From contig NZ_NNBJ01000017.1 of the NCBI RefSeq assembly GCF_002803085.1, forward strand, positions 121,733-185,732: a stretch of 64,000 nt of DNA. Direction: 5' to 3'. The stretch is from Streptomyces sp. CB01201. Its GTDB lineage: Bacteria; Actinomycetota; Actinomycetes; Streptomycetales; Streptomycetaceae. Under the pieces are notes generated by a model. It searched no databases and was not told the origin of the DNA. It worked only from the letters and a program-made list of their open reading frames with translations. A program made the translations under genes and the position numbers. This document shows positions 33,025-42,176 of this stretch, piece by piece (position 1 is the first letter of the stretch; every line of letters starts with the position of its first letter).

Positions 33025-33351
33025 CCGTCTCCTTTGCGGGCCGGGGCGCGGCGGCCCGGGGTGCGGTGGCCCGGGGTGCCCTACTCCGCGCAGTTCCCCG
33101 CGCCCCTTGGGTTGCCCTTCGTCCGCGGGCCGGCCGTGTGTTTGCGCAGTTCCCCGCGCCCCTGAGTCCGTTTTCGTCTGCTGGCCGTGGTGGGCTGGTC
33201 GCGCAGTTCCTCGCGCCCCTGGGCCCCCCGCGCCCCTCGGGCCCCCGCGCCCCTCGGGCCCCCGCGGCCCTCGGGCCCCCGCACCCCTGGGGGCCGTCCT
33301 CGGGCGTGGGGAAACCGTGCGAGGGGCATCCGTTGGGGGGCGGGGGGCTGG
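33025..33351. repeat. Intergenic region with GCGCAGTTCCCCGCGCCCCT repeats
   Basis: Three diverged copies of GCGCAGTTCCCCGCGCCCCT lie near 33088, 33144 and 33201, followed by short CGCGCCCCTCGGGCCCC reiterations to about 33290. They are the reverse complement of the repeat at 986-1026. No gene is supported here. The region separates two convergent transcription units and may help termination through its hairpins. Confidence 0.7.
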
Positions 33352-34290
33352 CTACTGGTCGGCCGGCCAGATTTGGATGTGGTCGGGTTCCAGTTCCAGG
33401 GCCACTCGATGCTCCAGGTCCAGCGCGCGCGTGTACTCCGCGGGCAGCTGAAGCCGCCCCGCCCGGTCGAGCATCGCGTACTCGCGGGCCACCAGGGACT
33501 CCTCGCCGGTCGCCGCGTCGACGTGGGTGCGGCGCAGGACCTCCGTCGAGGTGCGGCCGTCCCGGATGGCCACCGTGCGGCGGACCTCGCTCGCCACCGC
33601 CTGATCGTGCGTGACGATCACGATCGTCGTACCGAGCTCCTCGTTGGCCTTCCGGAACGCGGCGAAGATCTGCTCGCCCGTCGCCGAGTCCAGCTCGCCC
33701 GTCGGTTCGTCGGCGAGCAGCACGGACGGGTTGTTGGCGAGCGCCACCGCGATCGCGACGCGCTGCTGCTCGCCGCCCGACATCTGGTGCGGCCGGCGAT
33801 CGCGGCAGTGTGCGACCTCCAGGAGGGCGAGCAGTGAGTCCGCCCGTTCGGCCTTCTTCCGCTGTGCCAGGCGACTGCCCAACTGCATCGGCAGCGCCAC
33901 ATTCTGAATGGCCGTCAGATATGGCAGCAGGTTGCGGGCCGTCTGCTGCCATACGAAGCCCACCACGTCACGGCGGTAACCCAGCCGGGCCCGGGAGTCC
34001 ATCGCGAGCAGATCGCGCCCCGCCACCCTCGCGGCCCCGGCGGTCGGCACGTCGAGCCCCGCCAGGATGTTCATCAGCGTCGACTTGCCACTGCCCGAAG
34101 CGCCGACCAGGGCCATCAACTCGCCCTCGGTCACCAGGAGATCGAGGCCCTGGAGGGCCTGCACCTCCACGCCGTCGGTGGTGAAGACGCGGACCAGCCG
34201 GTCGCAGGCGATCAGCGCGTCATGGCCGTACGCGGGCCGGTCGCGGTGGGCCGTGGCCCGGCGCTCCAGGTCTTCGAGCGATGTGGTCAT
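33352..34290 (-). CDS. ABC transporter ATPase, MacB/LolD type
   Basis: This 312-aa ATPase has Walker A GASGSGKST, Q-loop VWQQTARNLLPYLTA, signature MSGGEQQRVAIA, Walker B VLLADEPTGELDS and H-loop VTHDQ. These are hallmarks of the MacB/LolD/FtsE class that works with FtsX-type permeases. The C-terminal 70 residues (RTSTEVLRRTHVDAATGEE...RALDLEHRVALELEPDHIQI) are an actinobacterial extension. ATG 34290 overlaps the permease stop (ATGA). Such systems do mechanotransmission or export rather than import. Substrate unknown. Confidence 0.9.
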   Translation of the reverse strand: MTTSLEDLERRATAHRDRPAYGHDALIACDRLVRVFTTDGVEVQALQGLDLLVTEGELMALVGASGSGKSTLMNILAGLDVPTAGAARVAGRDLLAMDSRARLGYRRDVVGFVWQQTARNLLPYLTAIQNVALPMQLGSRLAQRKKAERADSLLALLEVAHCRDRRPHQMSGGEQQRVAIAVALANNPSVLLADEPTGELDSATGEQIFAAFRKANEELGTTIVIVTHDQAVASEVRRTVAIRDGRTSTEVLRRTHVDAATGEESLVAREYAMLDRAGRLQLPAEYTRALDLEHRVALELEPDHIQIWPADQ

Positions 34291-37076
34291 CGAGCGTCTC
34301 CTGCCCTGAGTTCGGTGATGGTTCCGCGCCGTCCGCTCCACCAGGCCTGTGCCGCGGCGACGCCCGCCGCGAGCAGCACCACGCACACGGCGGGCAGCGC
34401 CAGCGACATCGGGTCCGCGCGGAGTTCGGCGCCGACCGGCGCGAGTCCGCCGGTGTTGGCCATGGCCAGGCCCGCCAGGTCGATGCCGGGTGCGAGCAGT
34501 GCGATCGAGGCCCAGCCGGTGAGCGCGCCGCCTGCCCCCGCCAGAAGGGCCGACGGCAGCGCCTCCAGGACCAGCAGTGACCGGCCCTGACGCCGGGTCA
34601 GGCCCATGGTGCGGAGCCGGGCGAGCAGCGCGGAGCGTTCGGGGGCGCCGCGCAGCAGCGAGAGCAGCAGGGCGAGGGCGGCCAGGCCCGCGCCCGCCGC
34701 GACGGCCGCCGTGTAGATGTGTCCGGCGCCGGTCTGGAGCGGAGAGTCTGCGTACTCCTGGCGCACCTCGGAGCGCAGCGCCACGCTCACGTGCGCCCCT
34801 GCGGCGGCCTCGCGCAGGGCCTTCCCGTCGAGGGAGGTCCCGCCGACGAGCAGCACCGTCGCGTACTTCGCGCCGAGGCCCGCCGTGTCGAGCAGCAGGA
34901 AGTCGCTCTGCGGTACGGCGGCCGAGCGGTCCTGGACGGCGATCACCCGCACCGCCAGGTCCTTGCCCGCCACGTGCAGCGTGACCGGCTCCTTGCCCAG
35001 GCGGTGGGCGACGGCGGGCGAGGCGATGGCCGGCAGCACGGCCTTGCCGGGGGCCACGGCCTTGCCGGGGGCGTCCGGCGGCGCCTTGATCCGGTCGGCG
35101 TCGATGCCGAGCGCGGTGCCCGCGGTCAGCCGGGCGTAGGAGGCGGGGTCCACGCCCGCGACGGTGGTCCTGTCGATGGCGCCGGGGTTCTCGCCCTCGT
35201 CCCCGCCGGCACCCTGGCCGGAGCCGGCTCCGGCGGGCAGCGGCACCGAGTATTCGATGGACACCGGTGAGATGCCCTGGACGCCCGGCACCCTGGAGAC
35301 GCGCCCCGGCAGATCCCCGGGCAGCGGCAGATCGCTGCCGATCCGCGCGTCGGTGCCCGTCGCGTACAGCGCCGCCCGGTCGCGCGCGTCGTCGGAGCCC
35401 GCCAGGACCGAGCCGCCGAACGCGGCCGTGGTCAGCGCCGTGAGCAGGGCCAGCAGGGGCAGCGCGCCGCCGCCCGGGGCACGTCCGGCCCGGGCGAGCG
35501 CGAGGAAGCCGACCGTGCCGCGCAGCCGGGTCGCCGGTCGGGCCGCCCAGCGCAGTGGCAGCGGGTACAGCCGGATCAGGACGAGCGCCGCGATCACCCC
35601 GACCAGTACCGGGGCAGCGCTGAGCAGTGCGTCGGCGGGGCCGCCCGCGGTGCCCCGGCGGCGCAGCGCGAACACCGCGGCCACCGCGAGTGCGAGCAGC
35701 GTCAGTTCGGCCACCGTGCGCCGCGCGGAGGGCTTCTCCCGTACCGGATCGGCGCGTTCGGCCGCCGAGCGGACGGTGCGGTGCGTCAGGGCCGCGCGCA
35801 CCGGCAGCGCGAGGCAGCCGAGCGCCGCGACGCCGGCCGCCGCCGCGAGCGCGGGGCCGAACCTGCCCTCCGGCAGGGCGAGTACGGCGAGCAGCAGACC
35901 GAGGGCGGCGGCCGGCACGACCACGACCGTGCTCTCCGCGAGCAGCCGTCCGGCGATCTGCCGCAGCGCGCCGCCGCGGGCGCGCAGCAGCGCGAGTTCC
36001 GCGGCGCGGCGGGACGCGGCGAGGCCGCCCGCCATCAGGAGCACCACGGCGGCGACCGTCGCGGTGCCGAAGCCCGCCACCGCCACCACCGGGTCGATCG
36101 AGTCGCGCACGGTCTGGTAGGAACGGAGTACCTGGTCGAGTTCGGTGTAGGAGGAGGACGAGGCCGCGTAGACGGTGTGCAGCCGGGAGAGTGCGGGGCC
36201 GCTCTGCAAGGAGGCGAGTGACGCCTTGACCGCCGTCAATTGACGATCCGTCAAAGCTGTTGTTTGCGGAGCGAGTTGGACGTACATCTCCGGCTTGCCG
36301 TCCGTCGCGAACAGGGTCGCGGCGGCGGTCGGTGCGAGCAGCAGGCCGCCGTGCCAGTACTTCGGCGCGTCGCGGTCGTCGCTCGCGGGAAGCAGCTGCG
36401 GGGTGCGGAGCGCCGGGAGGACCGACCAGTATCCGGCCTCCGGCAGCAGGGGTTCCACGACGCCGGTCACCTTGAACGCCAGCGGCGGACGCCCGATCCC
36501 GGCCACGTGCAGCACCGAACCCGCCCTGAGGTCCAGGGACTTGGCGGTCTCCACCGTGACGGCGACCTCGGCCTCCGCCGCCTTCTGGTCGGCGGAGCCG
36601 GCGGGCAGCCGGCCCGACACCAGGCGGCTGTGCGAGCCCAGATCCGCCTGCGAGGCCACGGTGAACCGCGGCGGGAGCCCGTTGGGGCGGGGCAGGTACG
36701 GTTCGTCGGACGGCAGCTTGCGGGTGGTCCGCAGCCCGTACGTCGACTGGGTGGGGTCGCTGGTCAGCGGGGCGGGCACGTTCCGCACGACCGCGTCGAA
36801 GCGCTGCCTCATCGGCTCGGGGCCGACCATCGCGGCCCGCTGGTCGTCGGGCAGCGCGAGCCCGGGCGCGCCCGCGGTGAACTGCAGGGCGGTGCGGCCC
36901 GGCGGGGCCGACGCGACGGTGCGGCGCAGGCCCTCGTCCTCGTACGTGTCGACGCCGCGCGGGTAGGCGGCGGCCAGCCAAGCGGTCACCAGGACCAGGA
37001 GGGCGAGCGCGGCCGCGGCGCCCGGCGCGGTGCGCAGCCGGGTACGGACCCAGGGCGCGACTGCCTTGCCGGTCAT
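34287..37076 (-). CDS. FtsX-like ABC permease, first large subunit
   Basis: This 929-aa protein has an N-terminal TM helix (AAALALLVLVTAWLAAAYP) and a long extracellular region (about 45-315). A block of TM helices with an FtsX core follows (VVAVAGFGTATVAAVVLLMAGGLAASRRAAELALLRARGGALRQIAGRLL). A second extracellular domain and a final FtsX core (ALALLLSLLRGAPERSALLARLRTMGLTRRQGRSLLVLEALPSALL) complete it. The RAELALLRARGG and RSALLARLRTMGL stretches are the coupling helices that dock on the ATPase. It overlaps the ATPase gene by 4 bp and starts 1 bp after the upstream permease ends. Confidence 0.88.
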   Translation of the reverse strand: MTGKAVAPWVRTRLRTAPGAAAALALLVLVTAWLAAAYPRGVDTYEDEGLRRTVASAPPGRTALQFTAGAPGLALPDDQRAAMVGPEPMRQRFDAVVRNVPAPLTSDPTQSTYGLRTTRKLPSDEPYLPRPNGLPPRFTVASQADLGSHSRLVSGRLPAGSADQKAAEAEVAVTVETAKSLDLRAGSVLHVAGIGRPPLAFKVTGVVEPLLPEAGYWSVLPALRTPQLLPASDDRDAPKYWHGGLLLAPTAAATLFATDGKPEMYVQLAPQTTALTDRQLTAVKASLASLQSGPALSRLHTVYAASSSSYTELDQVLRSYQTVRDSIDPVVAVAGFGTATVAAVVLLMAGGLAASRRAAELALLRARGGALRQIAGRLLAESTVVVVPAAALGLLLAVLALPEGRFGPALAAAAGVAALGCLALPVRAALTHRTVRSAAERADPVREKPSARRTVAELTLLALAVAAVFALRRRGTAGGPADALLSAAPVLVGVIAALVLIRLYPLPLRWAARPATRLRGTVGFLALARAGRAPGGGALPLLALLTALTTAAFGGSVLAGSDDARDRAALYATGTDARIGSDLPLPGDLPGRVSRVPGVQGISPVSIEYSVPLPAGAGSGQGAGGDEGENPGAIDRTTVAGVDPASYARLTAGTALGIDADRIKAPPDAPGKAVAPGKAVLPAIASPAVAHRLGKEPVTLHVAGKDLAVRVIAVQDRSAAVPQSDFLLLDTAGLGAKYATVLLVGGTSLDGKALREAAAGAHVSVALRSEVRQEYADSPLQTGAGHIYTAAVAAGAGLAALALLLSLLRGAPERSALLARLRTMGLTRRQGRSLLVLEALPSALLAGAGGALTGWASIALLAPGIDLAGLAMANTGGLAPVGAELRADPMSLALPAVCVVLLAAGVAAAQAWWSGRRGTITELRAGDAR

Positions 37077-37077
37077 G

Positions 37078-40000
37078 TCAGTTGCCCCCTTGGCTGCGGA
37101 GTGTGACGGCGGGGTCGGTGCGGCGCAGCGCGAGCGCCGCGACGATCAGGACCGGCACCGCGGCGATCCCCGCGAGCAGCAGCGCCACCCGCCCGGCCGG
37201 CAGCTCGACCAGGACCGCGGGCACCGGCTGGGCGGCCTGGTCGGTCAGCACGATCAGCGGAACCACCGCTCTGGTCAGTACTTCGCCGAGGCCGAGCCCG
37301 GCCAGCAGCGCGATCCCGATCAGCACGCCCTGTTCGGCGGCGATCAGGCGGGCGAGCTGGCGGCGCGGGGCGCCGAGCGCGCGCAGCACCCCGAACTCCT
37401 GGCCCCGCTCGCGCAGCGATCCGGTCGCGCTCACCGAGAAGCCCACCGCCGCGAGCGCCGCGGCCACGATCGAGGCCGCCGCGAGCGCGGACTGCGGGCC
37501 CGCGCCCAGCGGGTCGCCGCCGAGCTCCTTGGCGATCTCGGCGCGGGAGACGATCTGCGCGGGGTCGGTGTCGGGGCGGTCCTTGAGTGCGGCGGTGGCC
37601 GCGGCGGAGCCGCCCGGAGTGGTGGTCAGCCACCACTCGGTGGGGGACAGGGTGTCGTCCTTGGCCTGGAGGACGCGGTTGACGGCACGCAGATCGAGCA
37701 GCAGGCCGCCGCCGTCGACGGCGGGCGCGCTCGTGGCCGTACCGCCGGGGCCGATGGCCCCGCTGCCGGTGGTGGGCAGCTGCTTCAGCCGCCCGGCGAT
37801 CCGCACCTTGACGGTCTGGCCGGAGAACGGCACCTCGATGGTCGCGCCGACCTCGCTGCCGGTGGACTCCAGGAACCGGTCGTCGGCCACGGCGGCCGGC
37901 AGGGGCGCGGTGGCCCGGTGCGCGGCGAGCGTGAGGGTGCGGGTGACGGAGGTGATCCCCGTGTCCCAGTCCGTCTCGCCCTTCACGTCCTCGCTGTCGG
38001 CCGCCCACTGCCCGGCCTTCGGGAGCGCGAGCGCGGTCTCCTTGCCGCCGGTGCCGGTGGCGCGCAGCCCGTCCACGGCGAGGTCCTGCCGCGGGGTCCG
38101 GGCGTCGGACAGGCTGGACACCGCGTCCAGGCCGGTCAGGAGCAGCGGCCCGGCGGGGCGGCCGATCGGCCTGCCCGCGGCGGCGCCCAGATCGAGGACG
38201 AGGTCGTGCGGGCGGCCGTCCGCGGGCAGTGCGCCGAGGACGAACCGGTATTGCAGGCCGTAGCGGTCCTCCAGGGTGGCCGTCACGGTGCCGGCCAGGG
38301 CGCCCGTGGTGCCGCCGCTCAGCCGCAGGGTGAGGGCGAGCCGCTGGGCGTCCTCGGGCAGTGCGGCCCCGGGCGGGGCGTCCTGTTCCGGCGTGAGCGC
38401 GCCGAGTACGTCCTTGCCGGAGCGGCCCGCGAGGTCCTCGCGCAGCAGGAAGCCGTCGGCGTGCCGGGTGTCCAGGGCCAGTACGGTGCCCGAGCGCCCG
38501 GCACTCATCGGCATCGAGGTGCGCACGGCGGGGGCGGCCGCGCGGACGCCGGGAACCGCGGCGAAGGAACCCGCCTGCCCCAGGGGACTGGTGGCGGAGC
38601 CGAGGACGCGGATGTCGGTGCCCGCGCGGAAGTCGGCCTGGTCGTTCTGCGAACGGTTCCAGGTCGCCGACTGGCCGAGCGTGAGCAGTCCCATCGCGAC
38701 CGCGAGGACCAGGAGCAGCACCGGGCCCGCACCGCGCAGCGGGCGGCGGCTGAACTGCCAGCCCGCGAGCGCCGCCGGAAGGCCGCGCCCGCCCGCCGCC
38801 CGCCGCTCCGCGAGCCGGGCCGCGGGCGGCATCAGGCGCAGCACGAGGACGGTCCCGGCGAGCAGGGCCAGCGCGGGCGCCGCCACGAGCAGCGGGTCGA
38901 TGCCGAGGCCGCCCGAGGAGTCGGTGCTGAGGGCGCCGCCCCCGGAGGCCGAGGTCTGCCGGTCGAGCTGCCAGTAGGCGACGCCCGCGATCACCAGGAG
39001 CCCGATGTCGGCGCCCGCGCGGACCGGCGCGGGCAGTGCGCCGGCCCGGCCCGCGCGGCGTGCGGGGCCCGCCGAGAGGGCGGGGGCCACCACGGCGGCC
39101 GCGCAGCCGAGCGCGACGAGGACGGTGACGAGCCACACCGTGCTGGTGAGGGAGGTGTCCAGGCGCAGCCCGGCCCGGGCGAGCGCGCCGTGACCGGCGA
39201 GCAGCCGGGTCAGCGGGCCCGCGAGCAGCGGGGCGGTCAGCGCGGCCGGCACCGCGAGCAGCAGGGCCTCGGCGGCGGCGAGCCGGGCGATCTGGCGCCG
39301 CGATCCGCCGCGGGCCCGCAGGAGTTCGGTCTCGCCGGACCGCTCGCTGCTCAGCAGGCGCGCGACCAGGAGCAGCGCGTACCCGGCGAGCAGGATCAGT
39401 TGGAGCGCGACGATCAGGACGGTGGAGCGGGAGACGAGCAGTGAGCGGTCGGCCCGGTCCAGGATCTCGGGCAGCGAGGTCACCGCGGTCGCGCTGCCGC
39501 CGAACACCGCTTGTTTCACCAGGGACTTGGGGCCCTGGGTGGATGCGACGCGCAGCCGGGCGAGGTCGCCGGTGCCGATGCCGGAGAAGTCGGCGGAGGC
39601 CAGCCAGCCGCTCCGGCCCGCGCTGACCCGGCCACCGGCGAGCACCGAGTCGTCGGCGAGCAGCGGGCCGTAGGTGGTGAAGTCGACCTTGCGCATGCCC
39701 CGGCCGCCGAGGTCGTCAAGCCGCCAGTACGCGTCGGAGACGTCGATCGCCCGGTAGACACCGGTGATGCGGACGGTCACGCCCGGACCGCCGAAGCGGT
39801 CGGTGAGCGCCAGGCGCGCCCCGGGGCGCAGGCCGAGGCGCCCGGCGGCGGACTGGGGCAGGGCTACCTGGATCTCGGCGGCGGAGCCGCCGGCGGCCGG
39901 GGCCGCGGGCCACTCGCCCGCGGTGAGGCGTACCCGGGAGCGGTCCATCGAGGCGAACAGGGTGAGGTCGAGATCGCCGCCGCGGGCGTCCGGCGGCTGT

Positions 40001-40320
40001 GCGGAGCGGGGCAGGGCATAGGGCCCGGACTGGGTGAACTCCCTTGTGGTGAAGGGGAGTTGGCCGAAGGTGGCGCGGGCTCCGGCGCGTACCGCGGCCG
40101 TCGCCGCCGGTCGCTGGTCCGGCTTGATCTCGGACTTGACGGCGAGGGCTGCGGGTGCGGCGGAGCGGGTGGCGAGGGTGCGGCGCAGGGCCGCGTCCGA
40201 GACCGATCCGGAGAACGCGGTCAGCGCGGCCAGGACCGAGGTCGTGAGCAGCACGGCGAGCAGCGCCGCCGTGAGCAGCAGGCGGTGTGCGCGAACACGC
40301 AGAATGACGAAACCCGGCAC
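37078..40320 (-). CDS. FtsX-like ABC permease, second large subunit
   Basis: This 1080-aa protein has the same plan as its neighbour: N-terminal TM (RLLLTAALLAVLLTTSVLAALTAF), extracellular domain, FtsX core with ERSGETELLRARGGSRRQIARLAAAEALLL, second extracellular domain, final core LRERGQEFGVLRALGAPRRQLARLIAAEQGVLIG. Both coupling motifs are present. It starts at GTG 40320. The two permeases probably form a heterodimer energised by the single ATPase, the order in the operon being permease, permease, ATPase. Size is at the upper end of the family. Confidence 0.88.
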   Translation of the reverse strand: MPGFVILRVRAHRLLLTAALLAVLLTTSVLAALTAFSGSVSDAALRRTLATRSAAPAALAVKSEIKPDQRPAATAAVRAGARATFGQLPFTTREFTQSGPYALPRSAQPPDARGGDLDLTLFASMDRSRVRLTAGEWPAAPAAGGSAAEIQVALPQSAAGRLGLRPGARLALTDRFGGPGVTVRITGVYRAIDVSDAYWRLDDLGGRGMRKVDFTTYGPLLADDSVLAGGRVSAGRSGWLASADFSGIGTGDLARLRVASTQGPKSLVKQAVFGGSATAVTSLPEILDRADRSLLVSRSTVLIVALQLILLAGYALLLVARLLSSERSGETELLRARGGSRRQIARLAAAEALLLAVPAALTAPLLAGPLTRLLAGHGALARAGLRLDTSLTSTVWLVTVLVALGCAAAVVAPALSAGPARRAGRAGALPAPVRAGADIGLLVIAGVAYWQLDRQTSASGGGALSTDSSGGLGIDPLLVAAPALALLAGTVLVLRLMPPAARLAERRAAGGRGLPAALAGWQFSRRPLRGAGPVLLLVLAVAMGLLTLGQSATWNRSQNDQADFRAGTDIRVLGSATSPLGQAGSFAAVPGVRAAAPAVRTSMPMSAGRSGTVLALDTRHADGFLLREDLAGRSGKDVLGALTPEQDAPPGAALPEDAQRLALTLRLSGGTTGALAGTVTATLEDRYGLQYRFVLGALPADGRPHDLVLDLGAAAGRPIGRPAGPLLLTGLDAVSSLSDARTPRQDLAVDGLRATGTGGKETALALPKAGQWAADSEDVKGETDWDTGITSVTRTLTLAAHRATAPLPAAVADDRFLESTGSEVGATIEVPFSGQTVKVRIAGRLKQLPTTGSGAIGPGGTATSAPAVDGGGLLLDLRAVNRVLQAKDDTLSPTEWWLTTTPGGSAAATAALKDRPDTDPAQIVSRAEIAKELGGDPLGAGPQSALAAASIVAAALAAVGFSVSATGSLRERGQEFGVLRALGAPRRQLARLIAAEQGVLIGIALLAGLGLGEVLTRAVVPLIVLTDQAAQPVPAVLVELPAGRVALLLAGIAAVPVLIVAALALRRTDPAVTLRSQGGN

Positions 40321-40536
40321 ACGGCCCCCCTTGGCTTGTGAGCCATCCCCCCGAAATGTGCCCAGATGCTTTCAGAGGGTTTGGGGCGGCCGAAACCGCT
40401 TACCTGCTGTTCTTGCCCGATCGTGATCGGAATGCGACCACGAACGACCGAATTTCGGTCGCGAGGGCAATCTCCCCGAGTGCTTTCGGGCACCGAGCGG
40501 TGAGCCCGGACAGCCAGGCAGCGCGAGGCCGGGTGG

Positions 40537-40941
40537 TCAGCCCTCGGAGTTGACCATCGAGGCGGCCGCGTATGTCAGGTACTTCCAGAGCGTCTGCTCG
40601 TGCTCGGGGGACAGGCCCAACTCGTCGACGGCGGTACGCATGTGGCGCAGCCAGGCGTCGTGCGCGGCCCGGTCGACCGTGAACGGCGCGTGCCGCATCC
40701 GCAGCCGCGGGTGTCCCCGGCCGTCGCTGTAGGTGCGCGGGCCGCCCCAGTACTGCATCAGGAACAGGGCGAGCCGCTCCTCGGCCGGGCCCAGGTCCTC
40801 CTCCGGGTACATCGGCCGCAGCAGCGGGTCGCCGGCGACGCCCCGGTAGAAGAGGTGGACGAGCCGGCGGAAGGTCTGCTCGCCGCCGACCTGCTCGTAG
40901 AAGGTCTGCTCCTGGAGCGTCCCGCGCGGAATCTCGGTCAC
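40537..40941 (-). CDS. glbO: Truncated haemoglobin, group II (GlbO/TrHbO type)
   Basis: This 134-aa globin has the 2-on-2 fold of group II: FYEQVGGEQTFRRLVHLFYRGVAGDPLLRPMYPEEDLGPAEERLALFLMQYWGGP. The B10 Tyr region is LFYRGV, Trp G8 follows in HDAWLRHM, and the proximal His lies in RLRMRHAPF. It is closely similar to mycobacterial GlbO. The protein binds oxygen or NO in the cytoplasm and is linked to respiration and NO defence. GTG 40941 gives family length. Transcription is leftward, on the same strand as the FtsX operon, with a 216-bp gap. Confidence 0.95.
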   Translation of the reverse strand: MTEIPRGTLQEQTFYEQVGGEQTFRRLVHLFYRGVAGDPLLRPMYPEEDLGPAEERLALFLMQYWGGPRTYSDGRGHPRLRMRHAPFTVDRAAHDAWLRHMRTAVDELGLSPEHEQTLWKYLTYAAASMVNSEG

Positions 40942-41198
40942 GTCGAACACCCTCGCAATGCCAGTCGGGCCTGCCCCGGGACAACGCCCGGGGTCCAGGG
41001 GCCGTCCCCCGGGAAATGCGGCACGCCTCCATGGTCTCAGACCGGGTGACCGAGGACCGGCGGCGTAGGACCACGCTCGCGGGGACGACCGGGGGCACGC
41101 TCCCGGCCGGCCCCGCGACGGGCATGCCCCCGGTGGTCCCCGTGACTGGGGGCGTACGACCACTCGCCTGCGGGGGCCCGGCGCAGCACAGTGGACCT

Positions 41199-42176
41199 AT
41201 GAGCGCGGACCTGGCACTGAGGCGGGCCCTGGTACGGCGGATCGTCGCGGGCGGGGCGCTCGCCGACCCGGCCCTGCGGGCCGCGTTCGAGGACGTGCCG
41301 CGCCATCTCTTCGTGCCGTACTACTACGAGGGCGCGCCCGGCGGCCGCCATGTCCGGCTGTGGGGCGAGGACCCCGATCAGGACCGCCGGGAACGCTGGC
41401 TGACCGGGGCGTACGCGGACGCCCCGCTGGGGACCCGGATGCGGGACGGCGACCTCGTCTCCTCCAGCAGCCAGCCCTCCCTGATGGCCCGCATGCTGGA
41501 GGCGCTCGACCTGCGCGACGGGGACCGGGTCCTGGAGATCGGCGCGGGTACCGGATACAACGCGGCGCTGCTGTGCCACCGGCTCGGCGAAGCGCACGTG
41601 ACCACCGTCGACCTCGACCCCGAGATCACCGAATCGGCCCGGGCCCACCTGGCGGCGGCCGGATACCACCCCGCCGTGATCACCGGGGACGGGTCGCGCG
41701 GTGCGCCCGCGCGGGCGCCCTTCGACAAGGTCGTGGCCACCTGCACGGTGGGCTCGGTGCCGCAGGAGTGGCCGGACCAGTGCGGCACCGGCGCGCTCAT
41801 CCTGGCCCCGCTCGCCACCGGCCTGATCCGGCTGCGGGTGGCCGGCCCGGGCCGCGCCGAGGGCCGCTTCCTGCACACCCCGGCCTACTTCGTGCCCCTG
41901 CGCGGTACGGGATCGCCGCCGCGGGGCACCCCGTACACGGGCGGCCTGCCCCGCGAGAGCGTCACGAACGAGCTGTTCCGCTTCCTGCTCGAACTGACCG
42001 CGGGCAGCCTCGATCCGTACGAGGCGCACGCGCTGTGGCGCCGCGAACAGCGCCCGCCGCGTGAGCGGTTCGGGGTGACGCTGGACGGCGCGGCCCAGTG
42101 GGCGTGGCTGGACGATCCGCAGGGGCCCTATGCCTGGCCCCTGCGGGATCGGCCTTTCAGCCCCGGCGGACGGTGA
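41199..42176 (+). CDS. PIMT-like SAM-dependent O-methyltransferase
   Basis: This 325-aa protein resembles protein-L-isoaspartate O-methyltransferase. An N-terminal helix region (RRALVRRIVAGGALADPALRAAFEDVPRHLFVP) is followed by the SSSSQPSLMARMLEAL motif that contacts the substrate. The SAM-binding motif VLEIGAGTGYNAALL and the acidic loop TTVDLDPEI come next. The C-terminal 110 residues go beyond classical PIMT (about 210 aa), as in actinobacterial homologues linked to peptide modification. It may repair isoaspartate or modify another target. The 3' end overlaps the convergent FHA gene by 20 bp. Confidence 0.85.
   Translation: MSADLALRRALVRRIVAGGALADPALRAAFEDVPRHLFVPYYYEGAPGGRHVRLWGEDPDQDRRERWLTGAYADAPLGTRMRDGDLVSSSSQPSLMARMLEALDLRDGDRVLEIGAGTGYNAALLCHRLGEAHVTTVDLDPEITESARAHLAAAGYHPAVITGDGSRGAPARAPFDKVVATCTVGSVPQEWPDQCGTGALILAPLATGLIRLRVAGPGRAEGRFLHTPAYFVPLRGTGSPPRGTPYTGGLPRESVTNELFRFLLELTAGSLDPYEAHALWRREQRPPRERFGVTLDGAAQWAWLDDPQGPYAWPLRDRPFSPGGR

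Noticed and set aside
37030..39444. 804-aa plus-strand frame opposite the FtsX permease
   Set aside because: Shadow frame rich in Gly, Arg, Gln; no start signal or domain.
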